Below, piece by piece: positions 1-6,395 of a DNA stretch of 12,769 nt. The notes beneath the pieces are model-generated. The model worked only from the letters and a program-made list of their open reading frames with translations, had not been told where the DNA came from and made no database searches. The stretch is from Candidatus Eiseniibacteriota bacterium. Its GTDB lineage: Bacteria; Eisenbacteria; RBG-16-71-46. The translations under genes and the position numbers were made by a program. Position 1 is the first letter of the stretch. Each line of letters opens with the position of its first letter. The stretch lies in NCBI GenBank assembly GCA_023249815.1, contig JAHFBX010000043.1, positions 1 to 12,769 on the forward strand. The letters run 5' to 3'.

Positions 1-1
1 T

Positions 2-274
2 TCGCTCAAAGGTTACGTGCCGTCGTGGGACGGCCGGGACTTCCCAGAGCTGATGCGTGACTAGCGCGAGTTCCGCGAATGGGAGACCCGGGGCGTGTCC
101 CGTCGATTCCACGATCAGCCGCTGGCGCGATTCTTCCTCGAGCGCGCGCGACTCCGGATGCCCGCCTACGAGCGTCATCTGCGCGAAGGCGACCTCGAAG
201 CGATGTGGGCCTACGTGCAGTGGCTTCGCAGCCCCGACGCGTCGCCCGATTCGGCGGCGGTCACTTCGTTCTAG
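2..274 (+). pseudogene. C-terminal part of a cytochrome c-type protein, interrupted by an in-frame TAG
   Basis: The reading frame is open from the left edge, stops at TAG 62-64, and continues in the same frame to a second TAG at 272-274. The first piece ends GYVPSWDGRDFPELMRD. The second begins REFREWETRG and includes RLRMPAYERHL and LEAMWAYVQWLR. This arrangement, with a Met-Pro-Ala-Tyr motif (Met codon 158-160) before a final amphipathic helix, is the usual C-terminal half of a class I c-type cytochrome. The Met would be the distal haem ligand. The CxxCH haem site would lie left of the window. Related proteins usually have Asp or Glu at the stop position, and one base change (GAG to TAG) would explain it. 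Either the gene is freshly broken, the base is an assembly error, or the stop is read through. The cytochrome call is fairly sure; the cause of the stop is unknown. Confidence 0.65.
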
Positions 275-297
275 CGGAGCGAGTGCCTCGTCGCGGG

Positions 298-327
298 TTG
301 CGGCCGGGACACGACTCGGGCTACTGT
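298..327 (+). promoter_or_regulatory. Possible sigma-70-type promoter of the small basic protein
   Basis: TTGCGG at 298-303 and TACTGT at 322-327 are separated by 18 bases and match the TTGnnn/TAnnnT pattern. They lie 47 bases before the ATG at 375, downstream of the cytochrome stop. The match is modest and the call is inferred from position and sequence alone. Confidence 0.3.
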
Positions 328-374
328 GTTCGACCGCGCGTCATGGGGACGCGCCGAGCCCTGACGGGAGCCTC

Positions 375-473
375 ATGACCTCGTACAAGCACCGCCTCCG
401 GCGCAAGCGCGCCAAGCAGTCCGCGCGCAAGAAGGCCGACAAGGCCCGCGCCGCGAAGAAGCGCCGCCGCTAG
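375..473 (+). CDS. Very small, highly basic protein (32 residues)
   Basis: ATG at 375 follows a GGGAG ribosome-binding site at 366-370 with a 4-base spacer. The protein begins MTSYKHRLRRKRAKQ and ends AKKRRR. Seventeen of its 32 residues are Lys or Arg, and there is one acidic residue (Asp22). Every codon before the stop ends in G or C, like the neighbouring real genes, and a strong palindromic hairpin begins 18 bases after the TAG. Such composition suggests RNA binding, for example a small ribosome-associated protein, but I recognise no family and the role is inference. The longer frame opening at position 57 is rejected because it would run over the cytochrome gene and has no ribosome-binding site. 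The gene could be missed by annotation pipelines that filter short frames. Confidence 0.6.
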   Translation: MTSYKHRLRRKRAKQSARKKADKARAAKKRRR

Positions 474-490
474 ATTCGCCCGAAACGAAG

Positions 491-512
491 ACGCCCGCCG
501 ATCGGCGGGCGT
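491..512. terminator. Perfect palindromic hairpin shared by two convergent genes
   Basis: Positions 491-512 form a perfect 22-base palindrome (centre GATC, arms ACGCCCGCC/GGCGGGCGT). An extra ACGA (485-488)/TCGT (513-516) pairing is possible after a two-base bulge. It lies 18 bases after the small basic protein and 37 bases beyond the stop of the DUF6982-like gene on the other strand, so it can serve both. There is no run of T; the tail reads TTCGTGCTTCG. A Rho-independent function is likely from position but the weak tail leaves some doubt. Confidence 0.65.
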
Positions 513-549
513 TCGTGCTTCGGGAGCGATTCGGCGCGACCGGGCCGAC

Positions 550-1149
550 TCACTCCGATCCGGTGCGACGACCGTCCGAGCGGGGTGGAGGAGTCGGATA
601 GTAACCGCTCGGCGCGTGACCCGGACTCGGGCGAGGGGCGAGCTTCGGCTTCCACGCCTTGCCCGCCTCCGGCTTGCGCTCGGCCATCGCGTCGCCTTGC
701 TTCGCGCTGGTGAGCGCGCGCTGGGCGAGTAGCTCGGCCGCGGGTCCGGCCTTCACCTCAAGCGTCGCGGCCGTGATCACGAAAATGCGCTGGTTGTTGC
801 TCGTGGTGTCCGCCGGGAACAGGAAGAAGCCTTCTCGCTCTGGCGTCCACGACAGGGTGTAACCGCAGATGAGCTCGCCGTCCCTGAAGCGGACCGCGAT
901 CTTCTTCCCTTTCTGCGTTTCCTCGGGGCCGTCCAGGAAACCGCGCACGTCCTGGCGGGCGGGATCCCCGGTGAGCGAGCTCACGAAGAACAGCGCCTTC
1001 AAGTGCTTGAAGCGGAGCTCCACAGCGTCGCCGCCCCCGCCGTCGGGATGGACATGGAAGATGCCGCGATTGGGTGAGAAGTCCTGCGTGACTCCCTTGA
1101 GGACGCGTCCGTCGGCGTAGCGGGCGACGACCAGATTGCTGATCTCCAT
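550..1149 (-). CDS. DUF6982-like protein with two tandem related domains
   Basis: The start is the ATG at 1149-1147. It has an AGGAG site seven bases upstream on the minus strand, and MEISNLVVARYADGRVLKG looks like the natural N-terminus. The protein has 199 residues. Residues about 6-56 (VVARYADGRVLKG, then DFSPNRGIFHVHP and LKALFFVSSL) match my recollection of the DUF6982 family. Residues about 84-133 repeat the pattern: IAVRFRDGELICGYT, then REGFFLFPAD and NNQRIFVITAA. Both are short beta-rich units of the shape 'xVRFxDGxxxxGxTxxxxPxxxxFxxxP'. Residues after about 150 form a Pro/Lys/Arg-rich, probably disordered tail. There is no signal peptide or membrane segment, so it is likely cytoplasmic. 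The biochemical role is unknown. The upstream in-frame extension to 1353 is rejected, since it would overlap the divergent FKBP gene and has no ribosome-binding site. Confidence 0.8.
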   Translation of the reverse strand: MEISNLVVARYADGRVLKGVTQDFSPNRGIFHVHPDGGGGDAVELRFKHLKALFFVSSLTGDPARQDVRGFLDGPEETQKGKKIAVRFRDGELICGYTLSWTPEREGFFLFPADTTSNNQRIFVITAATLEVKAGPAAELLAQRALTSAKQGDAMAERKPEAGKAWKPKLAPRPSPGHAPSGYYPTPPPRSDGRRTGSE

Positions 1150-1179
1150 GGTCGGGCTCCTGCGGAGTGGGGTGTTTCT

Positions 1180-1198
1180 CTGGTCCCACCTGGACCAG
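1180..1198 (-). promoter_or_regulatory. Hairpin or operator-like inverted repeat in the leader of the DUF6982-like gene
   Basis: CTGGTCC (1180-1186) and GGACCAG (1192-1198) are perfect complements separated by CACCT. The repeat ends 31 bases upstream of the ATG of the minus-strand gene. It lies between that gene and a possible minus-strand -10 element, GATAAT (1251-1246), for which I find no good -35. It could be a transcribed hairpin or a repressor site. Confidence 0.35.
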
Positions 1199-1255
1199 GG
1201 TTCACGGGCGGTTTTCGGCGCTCGGTCATCTGCGCTTGAGTGCACATTATCGGCG

Positions 1256-1276
1256 CGGGGCGCTTGCCTCGCCCCG
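1256..1276. promoter_or_regulatory. GC-rich inverted repeat between divergent genes
   Basis: CGGGGCG (1256-1262) and CGCCCCG (1270-1276) pair perfectly across a seven-base spacer in the 187-base gap between the DUF6982-like and FKBP genes. Perfect seven-base arms occur readily by chance in sequence this GC-rich, so a regulatory role is only a possibility. Confidence 0.25.
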
Positions 1277-1336
1277 AGCGATATGCGAGCTTCCCGCGTC
1301 GGCGGAAGTTCCCACCTCACACGAAAGGAGGCATGC

Positions 1337-1840
1337 ATGCACAAGCGGGCCATGGGGTTGTGCCTTGTCGTCTCGTTCCTGGCGTCAGGATGTTACGACT
1401 CGGCGCAGAAGACGGGGACGGCGTCATCCCAGTCCACGACCACTACCTCGGGCGCCATCACCAGTGGCGATCCCACCGCTTCGAGCGGCGCGGGGGGCAA
1501 GGTGCACAAGCTTGCGGGCGGGCTCCAGTACGAGGACGTGGTCGTCGGCAGCGGCAAGATGGCCGAGCCGGGCATGCACGTTTCCGTGCACTACGCGGGC
1601 ACGCTCACGGACGGCACGCCGTTCGACAGCAGCCTGAACCGAGGCACCCCCTACAAGTTCCAGCTCGGAGCCGGTGAGGTCATCCAAGGCTGGGACGAGG
1701 GCATCAAGGGCATGCGGATCGGCGGCAAGCGGAAGCTCACGATCCCGCCCGACATGGCCTACGGCTCACGCGGCATGGGCGGCGTGATCCCGCCCAACGC
1801 GACGCTGCTGTTCGATGTCGAGCTGGTCGACGTGCAGTGA
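1337..1840 (+). CDS. FKBP-type peptidyl-prolyl cis-trans isomerase, lipoprotein
   Basis: ATG 1337 follows a very strong AAAGGAGG site (1324-1331) by five bases; the ATG at 1333 is out of frame. The 167-residue protein starts with a lipoprotein signal (MHKRAMGLCLVVSFLASGC, acylated Cys19). It has Ala rather than the commoner Leu at the -3 position of the lipobox. Residues 20-58 are a Ser/Thr/Gly-rich linker. Residues about 62-167 form one complete FKBP domain. The residues that line the FKBP12 active site are all in place: Tyr86, Phe96, Asp97, Phe108, Val115-Ile116, Trp119, Tyr142 and Phe159. It should catalyse cis-trans isomerisation of X-Pro bonds in exported proteins at the periplasmic face of a membrane. 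No dimerisation or chaperone domain is present, so it is a minimal FKBP rather than an FkpA/Mip type. It is divergent from the DUF6982-like gene. Confidence 0.93.
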   Translation: MHKRAMGLCLVVSFLASGCYDSAQKTGTASSQSTTTTSGAITSGDPTASSGAGGKVHKLAGGLQYEDVVVGSGKMAEPGMHVSVHYAGTLTDGTPFDSSLNRGTPYKFQLGAGEVIQGWDEGIKGMRIGGKRKLTIPPDMAYGSRGMGGVIPPNATLLFDVELVDVQ

Positions 1841-1913
1841 CGAGCGAGGCCTCCCACGAGTGCCGAGCGTCGCGAGTCCTCCGGGCTCGCGCCGTTCGTG
1901 TGAGCGGCCGGCG

Positions 1914-2933
1914 GTGAATCCCGCGCCGTCGGGGCTCGATGCGGTCGCCGCGGTGCGCGCGGCCCTCGAGCCGGGCCGCGACCGCGTCCGCGACCATGCC
2001 GACGGCTTCACCTGGCGGCCGGACGCGTTCGAGCAGCGCGTCACGGTCGTGCACTCGCGCGATGACGGTTCGTGCCGGGTCGAGGCGTGCACCGCCATCC
2101 TTCGCGAGGTGGTGGGCCGGGGCCCAGAGTTCGCTGTGCTCGCGGCGCGAAACGCACGCGAGCCCGGGATGTCGTCGCTGCGCTGGGATGCGATGTCCGG
2201 CGACGTCTCGCTCATCGCCGCTGTGGTCGCGAGACCAGGTGATGGCGGGCGCGCGGCGCGGCGACTCGCGCACGCGGCGCTGCTGCAACTGGGCGACGCG
2301 CTGCTCGCGGCGGACGAGCTGGCGCTCGAGCTGCCCGCGGCGTCGCTCGCCGAGGTGCCGGACGCGGCAGGAGCGCTCGCTCCACCCGTTGCGGCCGTCC
2401 ATGCCTGGCGCGCCTACGCGGCGGGAGCGACTCGTTCGAGCACGCAGTTGCCGGAGCACGTCGCGAAGCTCGTGACGCTCGCGCCTGCGCCGTGGAGACG
2501 AGCCACGCGCGCGGTACACGGCGTGGACGCCGAGATCGACTGCGCGCCACACGCGGCGGGCCTGGCACCCGGTGCCCGGCTGGCACTGCTACGCGTGAGC
2601 GCGCTTCAGCCCCATCCGCGGCTCGGCGCCGGTCTCATGTTGGCACTCGTCCCGCCGGAGAGCAGCGAGCCCATCGCCGAGCGCGCGGCGGCCACAGCGG
2701 CGCTCTTGAACGAGGGAGAGGCGCGCGAATGGATGGGCGTGGACGCGCTCGGGGGCTGGTGCGTGCACCCGGCAGCGGGGCTCTCGCACGTGGTGTTCGT
2801 GCCCGCGCTGGCGGTCGAGCAGGACACCGTGGAGACGCTCGCGATCGAGGCGGCGGCGCGCGCTCGCTGGGCGGTCGAGTTCCTCGCGCGAGTGGCCGAG
2901 CGGCGGACCGGGGCCACCCCGACGACGGCCTAG
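1914..2933 (+). CDS. Unrecognised protein, probably two similar alpha/beta domains
   Basis: The frame is open from before 1815 to TAG 2931-2933. I choose GTG 1914 because earlier starts (ATG 1815, GTG 1860) either overlap the FKBP gene or add a low-complexity segment; no start has a good ribosome-binding site. That gives 339 residues. There is no signal peptide or membrane helix. The first half (about residues 18-130) alternates strand-like stretches such as FEQRVTVVHS with a helix such as RRLAHAALLQLGDALL. The second half (about 205-330) has strand-like pieces (ARLALLRVSAL, GAGLMLALVPP, SHVVFVPAL) and a last helix (ARARWAVEFLARV). The similar order suggests an internally duplicated domain of the YbjN or type III chaperone-like kind, but this rests on pattern only and no family is named. 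It lies 73 bases after the FKBP gene and might be cotranscribed with it. Confidence 0.7.
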   Translation: MNPAPSGLDAVAAVRAALEPGRDRVRDHADGFTWRPDAFEQRVTVVHSRDDGSCRVEACTAILREVVGRGPEFAVLAARNAREPGMSSLRWDAMSGDVSLIAAVVARPGDGGRAARRLAHAALLQLGDALLAADELALELPAASLAEVPDAAGALAPPVAAVHAWRAYAAGATRSSTQLPEHVAKLVTLAPAPWRRATRAVHGVDAEIDCAPHAAGLAPGARLALLRVSALQPHPRLGAGLMLALVPPESSEPIAERAAATAALLNEGEAREWMGVDALGGWCVHPAAGLSHVVFVPALAVEQDTVETLAIEAAARARWAVEFLARVAERRTGATPTTA

Positions 2934-2964
2934 GCGCGGGCTCGCTCACTCCCCGCGCTCGGCA

Positions 2965-2981
2965 CGGCGCGCCACGCGCCG
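2965..2981 (+). terminator. Weak hairpin after the two-domain protein
   Basis: CGGCGC (2965-2970) pairs with GCGCCG (2976-2981) across GCCAC, 31 bases after the preceding stop codon. No T-run follows, so this is a weak terminator candidate. Confidence 0.25.
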
Positions 2982-3023
2982 GTCGCCGCTCGCGGGAAGC
3001 ACCGTCCCGCGCCACTCGCGCTG

Positions 3024-3032
3024 TGCTAGCTT
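3024..3032 (+). promoter_or_regulatory. Extended -10 promoter element before the BNR-repeat gene
   Basis: TGCTAGCTT fits the extended -10 form TGn-TAnnnT and lies 62 bases before the ATG at 3095. No good -35 is visible 16-18 bases upstream, which extended -10 promoters can tolerate. A nearly identical element, TGCTAGCGT, precedes the DUF2087 gene on the other strand (10858-10850). Confidence 0.4.
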
Positions 3033-3094
3033 TTCGTACCCCATTTCACGACTCGTCCTTTCGCGCGGCCCCGCCGCCGCCCGCGGAGATCGCC

Positions 3095-5818
3095 ATGCGC
3101 CGCCCGCTGCCGCACGGATCGGTGTTGCTCGCCTCGCTCCTCCTGTCGACGTCGCCGCTCGCCTCGCCGTGGCTCCGACCCGCGCACGCCGCGACACGAC
3201 CCGCCACTCGCGCCGTCGAACCGGTGGCGCTCGACGCCAAGCTCTTCAAGGAACTCGAGTGGCGTTCGATCGGACCCGCGAACATGGGCGGGCGCATCTC
3301 GGACATCGCGGTCGTGGAATCGGACCCGGCACAGTTTTACATCGCCGCGGCCACGGGCGGAGTCTTCAAGACGGTCAACGGGGGCACGACGTGGAAGCCC
3401 GTGTTCGACGGCGAGGCGGTCGCGAGCACCGGCGCGATCGCGGTGTTCCAGGCGCGGCCCGACCTCGTGTGGGTGGGCACGGGCGAGTCGAACGGCCGCA
3501 ACTCCTCGTCGTGGGGAAAGGGCGTCTATCGCTCGGACGACGGCGGCTCGAGTTGGAAGTGTATGGGGCTCGAGGCCACGTCGACGATCTCGCGCATCGT
3601 GTGCGATCCGAAGGACAGCCTCACCGTGTACGCCGCCGCGATGGGCCGGTTGTGGGGCGCGAATCCCGAACGTGGCGTATTCAAGACGCGAGACGGCGGG
3701 CGCACGTGGCAGCACGTGCTCAAGGGCGACGCGACCACGGGCTGCGTGGACCTCGTCATGGACCCGCGCGATCCGTCCAAGCTCTACGCCGCACTTTACA
3801 GCCGCCGTCGGACACCCTGGTCCTACCACGGCATCTCGGAGTCGGGCGGGATCCATCGCAGCACCGACGGCGGCCGCACGTGGACAAAGTGCGTGGACGG
3901 GCTGCCGAAGCGCACCGGGCGAATCGGGCTCTCGGTCTACACGAAGAATCCGAACGTCGTATACGCGGTCGTGGAGTCCGACGAGGGCGGCCGGCTCTCG
4001 GACTTCGAGGAGACGAGCCGCGCCGGCGGCGTGTTCCGTTCGGATGACGGCGGTGTCCACTGGCAGCGCGTGAGCCCGTTCTCGCCGCGTTCGTTCTACT
4101 TCAGCCAGATCCGCGTGCAGGGCGACGACAGCACGCGCATCTACCTGCTCGGCACCGACCTCTACGTGTCGGACGATGCGGGCGTCACGTTCCATGCGCG
4201 CGGTGCACGCGCCGCCCACCCGGATTGCCACGCGATGTGGGTGGAGCCGCGCGGCGGCCGGCGACTCGTGCTCGGCAACGACGGCGGGGTGAACGTGAGC
4301 GTTGACCGCGGCAAGACCTGGGCGTTCCTCGACAACCTCGCGATCGGCGAGTTCTACAACGTCACGACGAACATGCGCGAGCCCTACTACGACGTCTATG
4401 GCGGGCTCCAGGACAACCAGAGCTGGGGCGGTCCGTCGCGGACCCGAGTCGGCATCGACAACTTCATGGATGACTCGCGCGACGGCCACGGCATCATGAA
4501 CGAGCACTGGTTCGTGCTCGGCGGCGGGGACGGCTTCCATGTCGCGGCCGACCCAACGAACCCTGACATCGTCTGGTACGAGTCTCAGGGCGGCGAGATC
4601 GTGCGCCAGGACCTGTCGAGCGGACGCGAACGGAACTGCAAGCCGTCGCACCGCGAGGGCGAGGCGCTGTTCCGGTTCAACTGGAACGCGCCGTTCCTGA
4701 TCTCGCCGCACGATCCGACCGTGCTGTGGCTCGGCGCCCAGTACGTGTTCCGGCTCTACGATCGCGGCGACAAGTGGGAGCGCGTGAGCCCGGACCTGAC
4801 CACCGCGGATCCGAACAAGATGTCGAGCGGCGGCTCGGGGGCGGAGCAGCACTGCACCATCGTCGCGCTCTCGGAATCGCCGGCGAAGGCCGGTGTGCTG
4901 TGGGCGGGGACGGACGAGGGCAAGGTGTGGATGTCGCCGAACGGCGGGCGTGACTGGCGCGACCTCACGCGCAACGTGCCCGGCGTTCCCGCGGGCACGT
5001 ACGTGTCGCGGATCGACGCCTCGGCGCTCGACGCGAACGTGGCGTGGCTCTCGTACGACGGTCATCGCACGGACGACCGGCGGGCGTACGTGTACGTGAC
5101 GCGGGACCAGGGCCGCACGTGGACGTCGATCGCCGCCGGACTGCCGGCGGACGCACCGGTCAAGGTGGTGCGAGGCGGGCGCCACAATCCGAATCTGGTC
5201 TACGTCGGCACCGAGTTCGGGATGTTCATGAGCCTCGACGCGGGCCGGAAGTGGCTGCCGCTCAAGCAGGGCCTGCCCACGGTCGCGGTGGACGACATCC
5301 ACACGCAGCCGCGCGATCTCGACCTCGTGATCGGGACGCATGGGCGCAGCGTTTACGTACTGGATGGTGTGCAGGTGTTCGAGGAGTGGACGCCCGCGGC
5401 ACTCGCGGACACGCTCACCGCGTTCACGCCACGCACGACCTGGGCGTGGCACCGGCGGTCCATCAGCGGCCATTTCGGCCTCGACGAGTGGAGCGCGAAG
5501 AACCCGCCGTTCGGCGCGTGGTTCGACTACTTCCTGCCACGCGAACTCGAGGGCAAGGTCTCGCTCGTGATCGCGGACTCGGCCGGGCGCGAGGTGCGCA
5601 CGCTCGAAGGTCCGGGGGAGAAGGGCTTCCACCGCGTCGCGTGGGATCTCGTGGCGGGCTATCCGAAGACGCGCATCCGACGCACGGAACTCTCGGGGCA
5701 GCCCGCGCTCGTGCGGCCCGGCCACTACGGCGTCGTGTTCAAGGCCGGCCGGGCGGCGCCCAGGCGTCGCGAGTTCGAGGTGAAGGCCATCCCGGGCACC
5801 TACCTGGACGAACTCTAG
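3095..5818 (+). CDS. Secreted BNR/Asp-box repeat protein (sialidase- or VPS10-like beta-propeller)
   Basis: ATG 3095 follows GGAG (3085-3088) with six bases between. The frame opens much earlier, but that part only shadows the previous gene. The 907-residue protein starts with a Sec signal peptide; the likely cut is after AHA (residue 32). From about residue 93 to 720 I count ten Asp-box-like motifs, including TVNGGTTW, SDDGGSSW, TRDGGRTW, STDGGRTW, SDDGGVHW, SDDAGVTF, SVDRGKTW, SPNGGRDW, TRDQGRTW and SLDAGRKW. These mark turns of beta-propeller blades, probably two propellers. Residues about 803-865 (NPPFGAWFDYFLP, then HRVAWDL) match the FlgD-like beta-sandwich found at the end of such proteins. 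There is no type IX sorting domain or membrane anchor. Sialidase activity should not be assumed, since this group is better known for non-enzymatic propellers and I did not locate the sialidase Arg triad. Its role, perhaps polymer or protein binding outside the cell, is unknown. Confidence 0.9.
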   Translation: MRRPLPHGSVLLASLLLSTSPLASPWLRPAHAATRPATRAVEPVALDAKLFKELEWRSIGPANMGGRISDIAVVESDPAQFYIAAATGGVFKTVNGGTTWKPVFDGEAVASTGAIAVFQARPDLVWVGTGESNGRNSSSWGKGVYRSDDGGSSWKCMGLEATSTISRIVCDPKDSLTVYAAAMGRLWGANPERGVFKTRDGGRTWQHVLKGDATTGCVDLVMDPRDPSKLYAALYSRRRTPWSYHGISESGGIHRSTDGGRTWTKCVDGLPKRTGRIGLSVYTKNPNVVYAVVESDEGGRLSDFEETSRAGGVFRSDDGGVHWQRVSPFSPRSFYFSQIRVQGDDSTRIYLLGTDLYVSDDAGVTFHARGARAAHPDCHAMWVEPRGGRRLVLGNDGGVNVSVDRGKTWAFLDNLAIGEFYNVTTNMREPYYDVYGGLQDNQSWGGPSRTRVGIDNFMDDSRDGHGIMNEHWFVLGGGDGFHVAADPTNPDIVWYESQGGEIVRQDLSSGRERNCKPSHREGEALFRFNWNAPFLISPHDPTVLWLGAQYVFRLYDRGDKWERVSPDLTTADPNKMSSGGSGAEQHCTIVALSESPAKAGVLWAGTDEGKVWMSPNGGRDWRDLTRNVPGVPAGTYVSRIDASALDANVAWLSYDGHRTDDRRAYVYVTRDQGRTWTSIAAGLPADAPVKVVRGGRHNPNLVYVGTEFGMFMSLDAGRKWLPLKQGLPTVAVDDIHTQPRDLDLVIGTHGRSVYVLDGVQVFEEWTPAALADTLTAFTPRTTWAWHRRSISGHFGLDEWSAKNPPFGAWFDYFLPRELEGKVSLVIADSAGREVRTLEGPGEKGFHRVAWDLVAGYPKTRIRRTELSGQPALVRPGHYGVVFKAGRAAPRRREFEVKAIPGTYLDEL

Positions 5819-5880
5819 CCAGGGCAGTGTCCAGCCTCCGGCGCGCCCGTCGGCGGCCGCGTTCGTCACCAAGATCGCGG

Positions 5881-5910
5881 TTGACCCGGGGGGCGACGAA
5901 GCGTCATCCT
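5881..5910 (+). promoter_or_regulatory. Candidate promoter giving the cold-shock gene a long leader
   Basis: TTGACC (5881-5886) differs from the consensus -35 in one base. CATCCT (5905-5910) is a fair -10 at 18-base spacing. Transcription would begin near 5917, giving an untranslated leader of about 180 bases before GTG 6097. A leader of that size is a known trait of cspA-type genes. Confidence 0.45.
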
Positions 5911-5957
5911 GTGCCGCGTCGGAGCCGGGTTCAGGATTCGCTTGAAGCAGCGTTCCA

Positions 5958-5999
5958 GCCGCAGGTCCTTCGCGACCGCGGCTGTTTTCGTTGCCGCGG
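5958..5999 (+). promoter_or_regulatory. Two mutually exclusive hairpins in the cold-shock leader, one terminator-like
   Basis: Hairpin 1 pairs GCCGC-A-GGTC (5958-5967) with GACC-GCGGC (5974-5982) around CTTCGC, with one bulged A. It is followed directly by TGTTTTCGTT, the most T-rich tail of any hairpin in the window, so it resembles an intrinsic terminator. Hairpin 2 pairs CCGCGGC (5976-5982) with GCCGCGG (5993-5999). The two share 5976-5982 and cannot form together. If the promoter at 5881 is real, this is an attenuator-like or temperature-sensitive switch. Otherwise hairpin 1 may just terminate the BNR gene, 140 bases after its stop. Confidence 0.4.
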
Positions 6000-6027
6000 C
6001 GCTGGCCGGTGCCGGACACGTTCGCGA

Positions 6028-6077
6028 GCTCCGTGGTGGCTCATCGGAGCGCAGTTGGGACGGGGGTGCTGCCCCCG
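6028..6077 (+). promoter_or_regulatory. Further leader hairpins next to the cold-shock ribosome-binding site
   Basis: GCTCCG (6028-6033) pairs with CGGAGC (6045-6050). CGGGGG (6061-6066) pairs with CCCCCG (6072-6077). The second hairpin ends seven bases before the AAGGAG site at 6085-6090, so it could influence ribosome access. No copy of the E. coli cold box is visible. Confidence 0.3.
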
Positions 6078-6096
6078 CGGCCGGAAGGAGCTAGCA

Positions 6097-6297
6097 GTGG
6101 CGACGGGTACCGTGAAGTGGTTCAACGATGCGAAGGGTTTCGGTTTCATCTCGCAGGAGGGTGGCGAGGACGTGTTCGTGCACTTCTCCGCGATCCAGGG
6201 CGAAGGCTTCAAGACGCTTGCCGAAGGTGAGCGTGTCGAATTCGAGATCGTGAAGGGACCGAAGGGGCTCCAGGCCAGCAACGTTCGCAAGAGCTGA
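6097..6297 (+). CDS. Cold-shock domain protein (CspA family)
   Basis: The start is GTG 6097, six bases after AAGGAG (6085-6090). It gives the standard N-terminus VATGTVKWFNDAKGFGFI. The 66-residue protein is one complete cold-shock domain, the usual length for the family. RNP1 (KGFGFI) and RNP2 (VFVHFS) are intact, with the conserved Trp and Phe side chains that stack on nucleic acid bases. Family members bind single-stranded RNA or DNA and melt RNA secondary structure, acting as RNA chaperones in the cytoplasm. Some are cold-induced and others constitutive; the long structured leader upstream hints at regulation. The in-frame extension back to 5044 is a shadow of the BNR gene. The gene is convergent with the flavoprotein gene and ends before a strong shared hairpin. 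Confidence 0.96.
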   Translation: MATGTVKWFNDAKGFGFISQEGGEDVFVHFSAIQGEGFKTLAEGERVEFEIVKGPKGLQASNVRKS

Positions 6298-6328
6298 CCC
6301 GCGGTCTCCTCCGCATAGCGTCATGACG

Positions 6329-6355
6329 ACAGGGCGGCGCCTTGCGCCGCCCTGT
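6329..6355. terminator. Strong bidirectional hairpin terminator
   Basis: A 12-base-pair stem (ACAGGGCGGCGC, 6329-6340, with its complement 6344-6355) closes a three-base loop, CTT. It lies 31 bases after the cold-shock stop and 40 bases past the stop of the minus-strand flavoprotein gene, so it probably serves both. The tail is TTCG-like (TCGCGTTCG) without a T-run, like the other convergent terminator at 491-512. Confidence 0.75.
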
Positions 6356-6395
6356 TCGCGTTCGTGAGCCGGGGCCGGTCTGCGCCGCCACCGCG

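Noticed and set aside
2492..3094. In-frame extension of the BNR gene back over the preceding gene
   Set aside because: The extension is low-complexity Arg/Gly/Ala sequence covering the two-domain gene. The signal peptide and ribosome-binding site support the start at 3095.
3026..6019. A 997-codon open frame on the minus strand opposite the BNR-repeat gene
   Set aside because: It is Arg/Ala/Pro/His-rich with no recognisable domain, and the opposite strand encodes a clear BNR protein with a signal peptide. Long antisense frames are expected in GC-rich genes.
6090..6095. GCTAGC just before the cold-shock start, similar to the extended -10 elements
   Set aside because: It overlaps the end of the ribosome-binding site and lies too close to the GTG; chance is the simpler explanation.
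5044..6096. In-frame upstream extension of the cold-shock gene
   Set aside because: Cold-shock proteins are about 66-70 residues. The GTG at 6097 has a perfect ribosome-binding site and restores the standard N-terminus.
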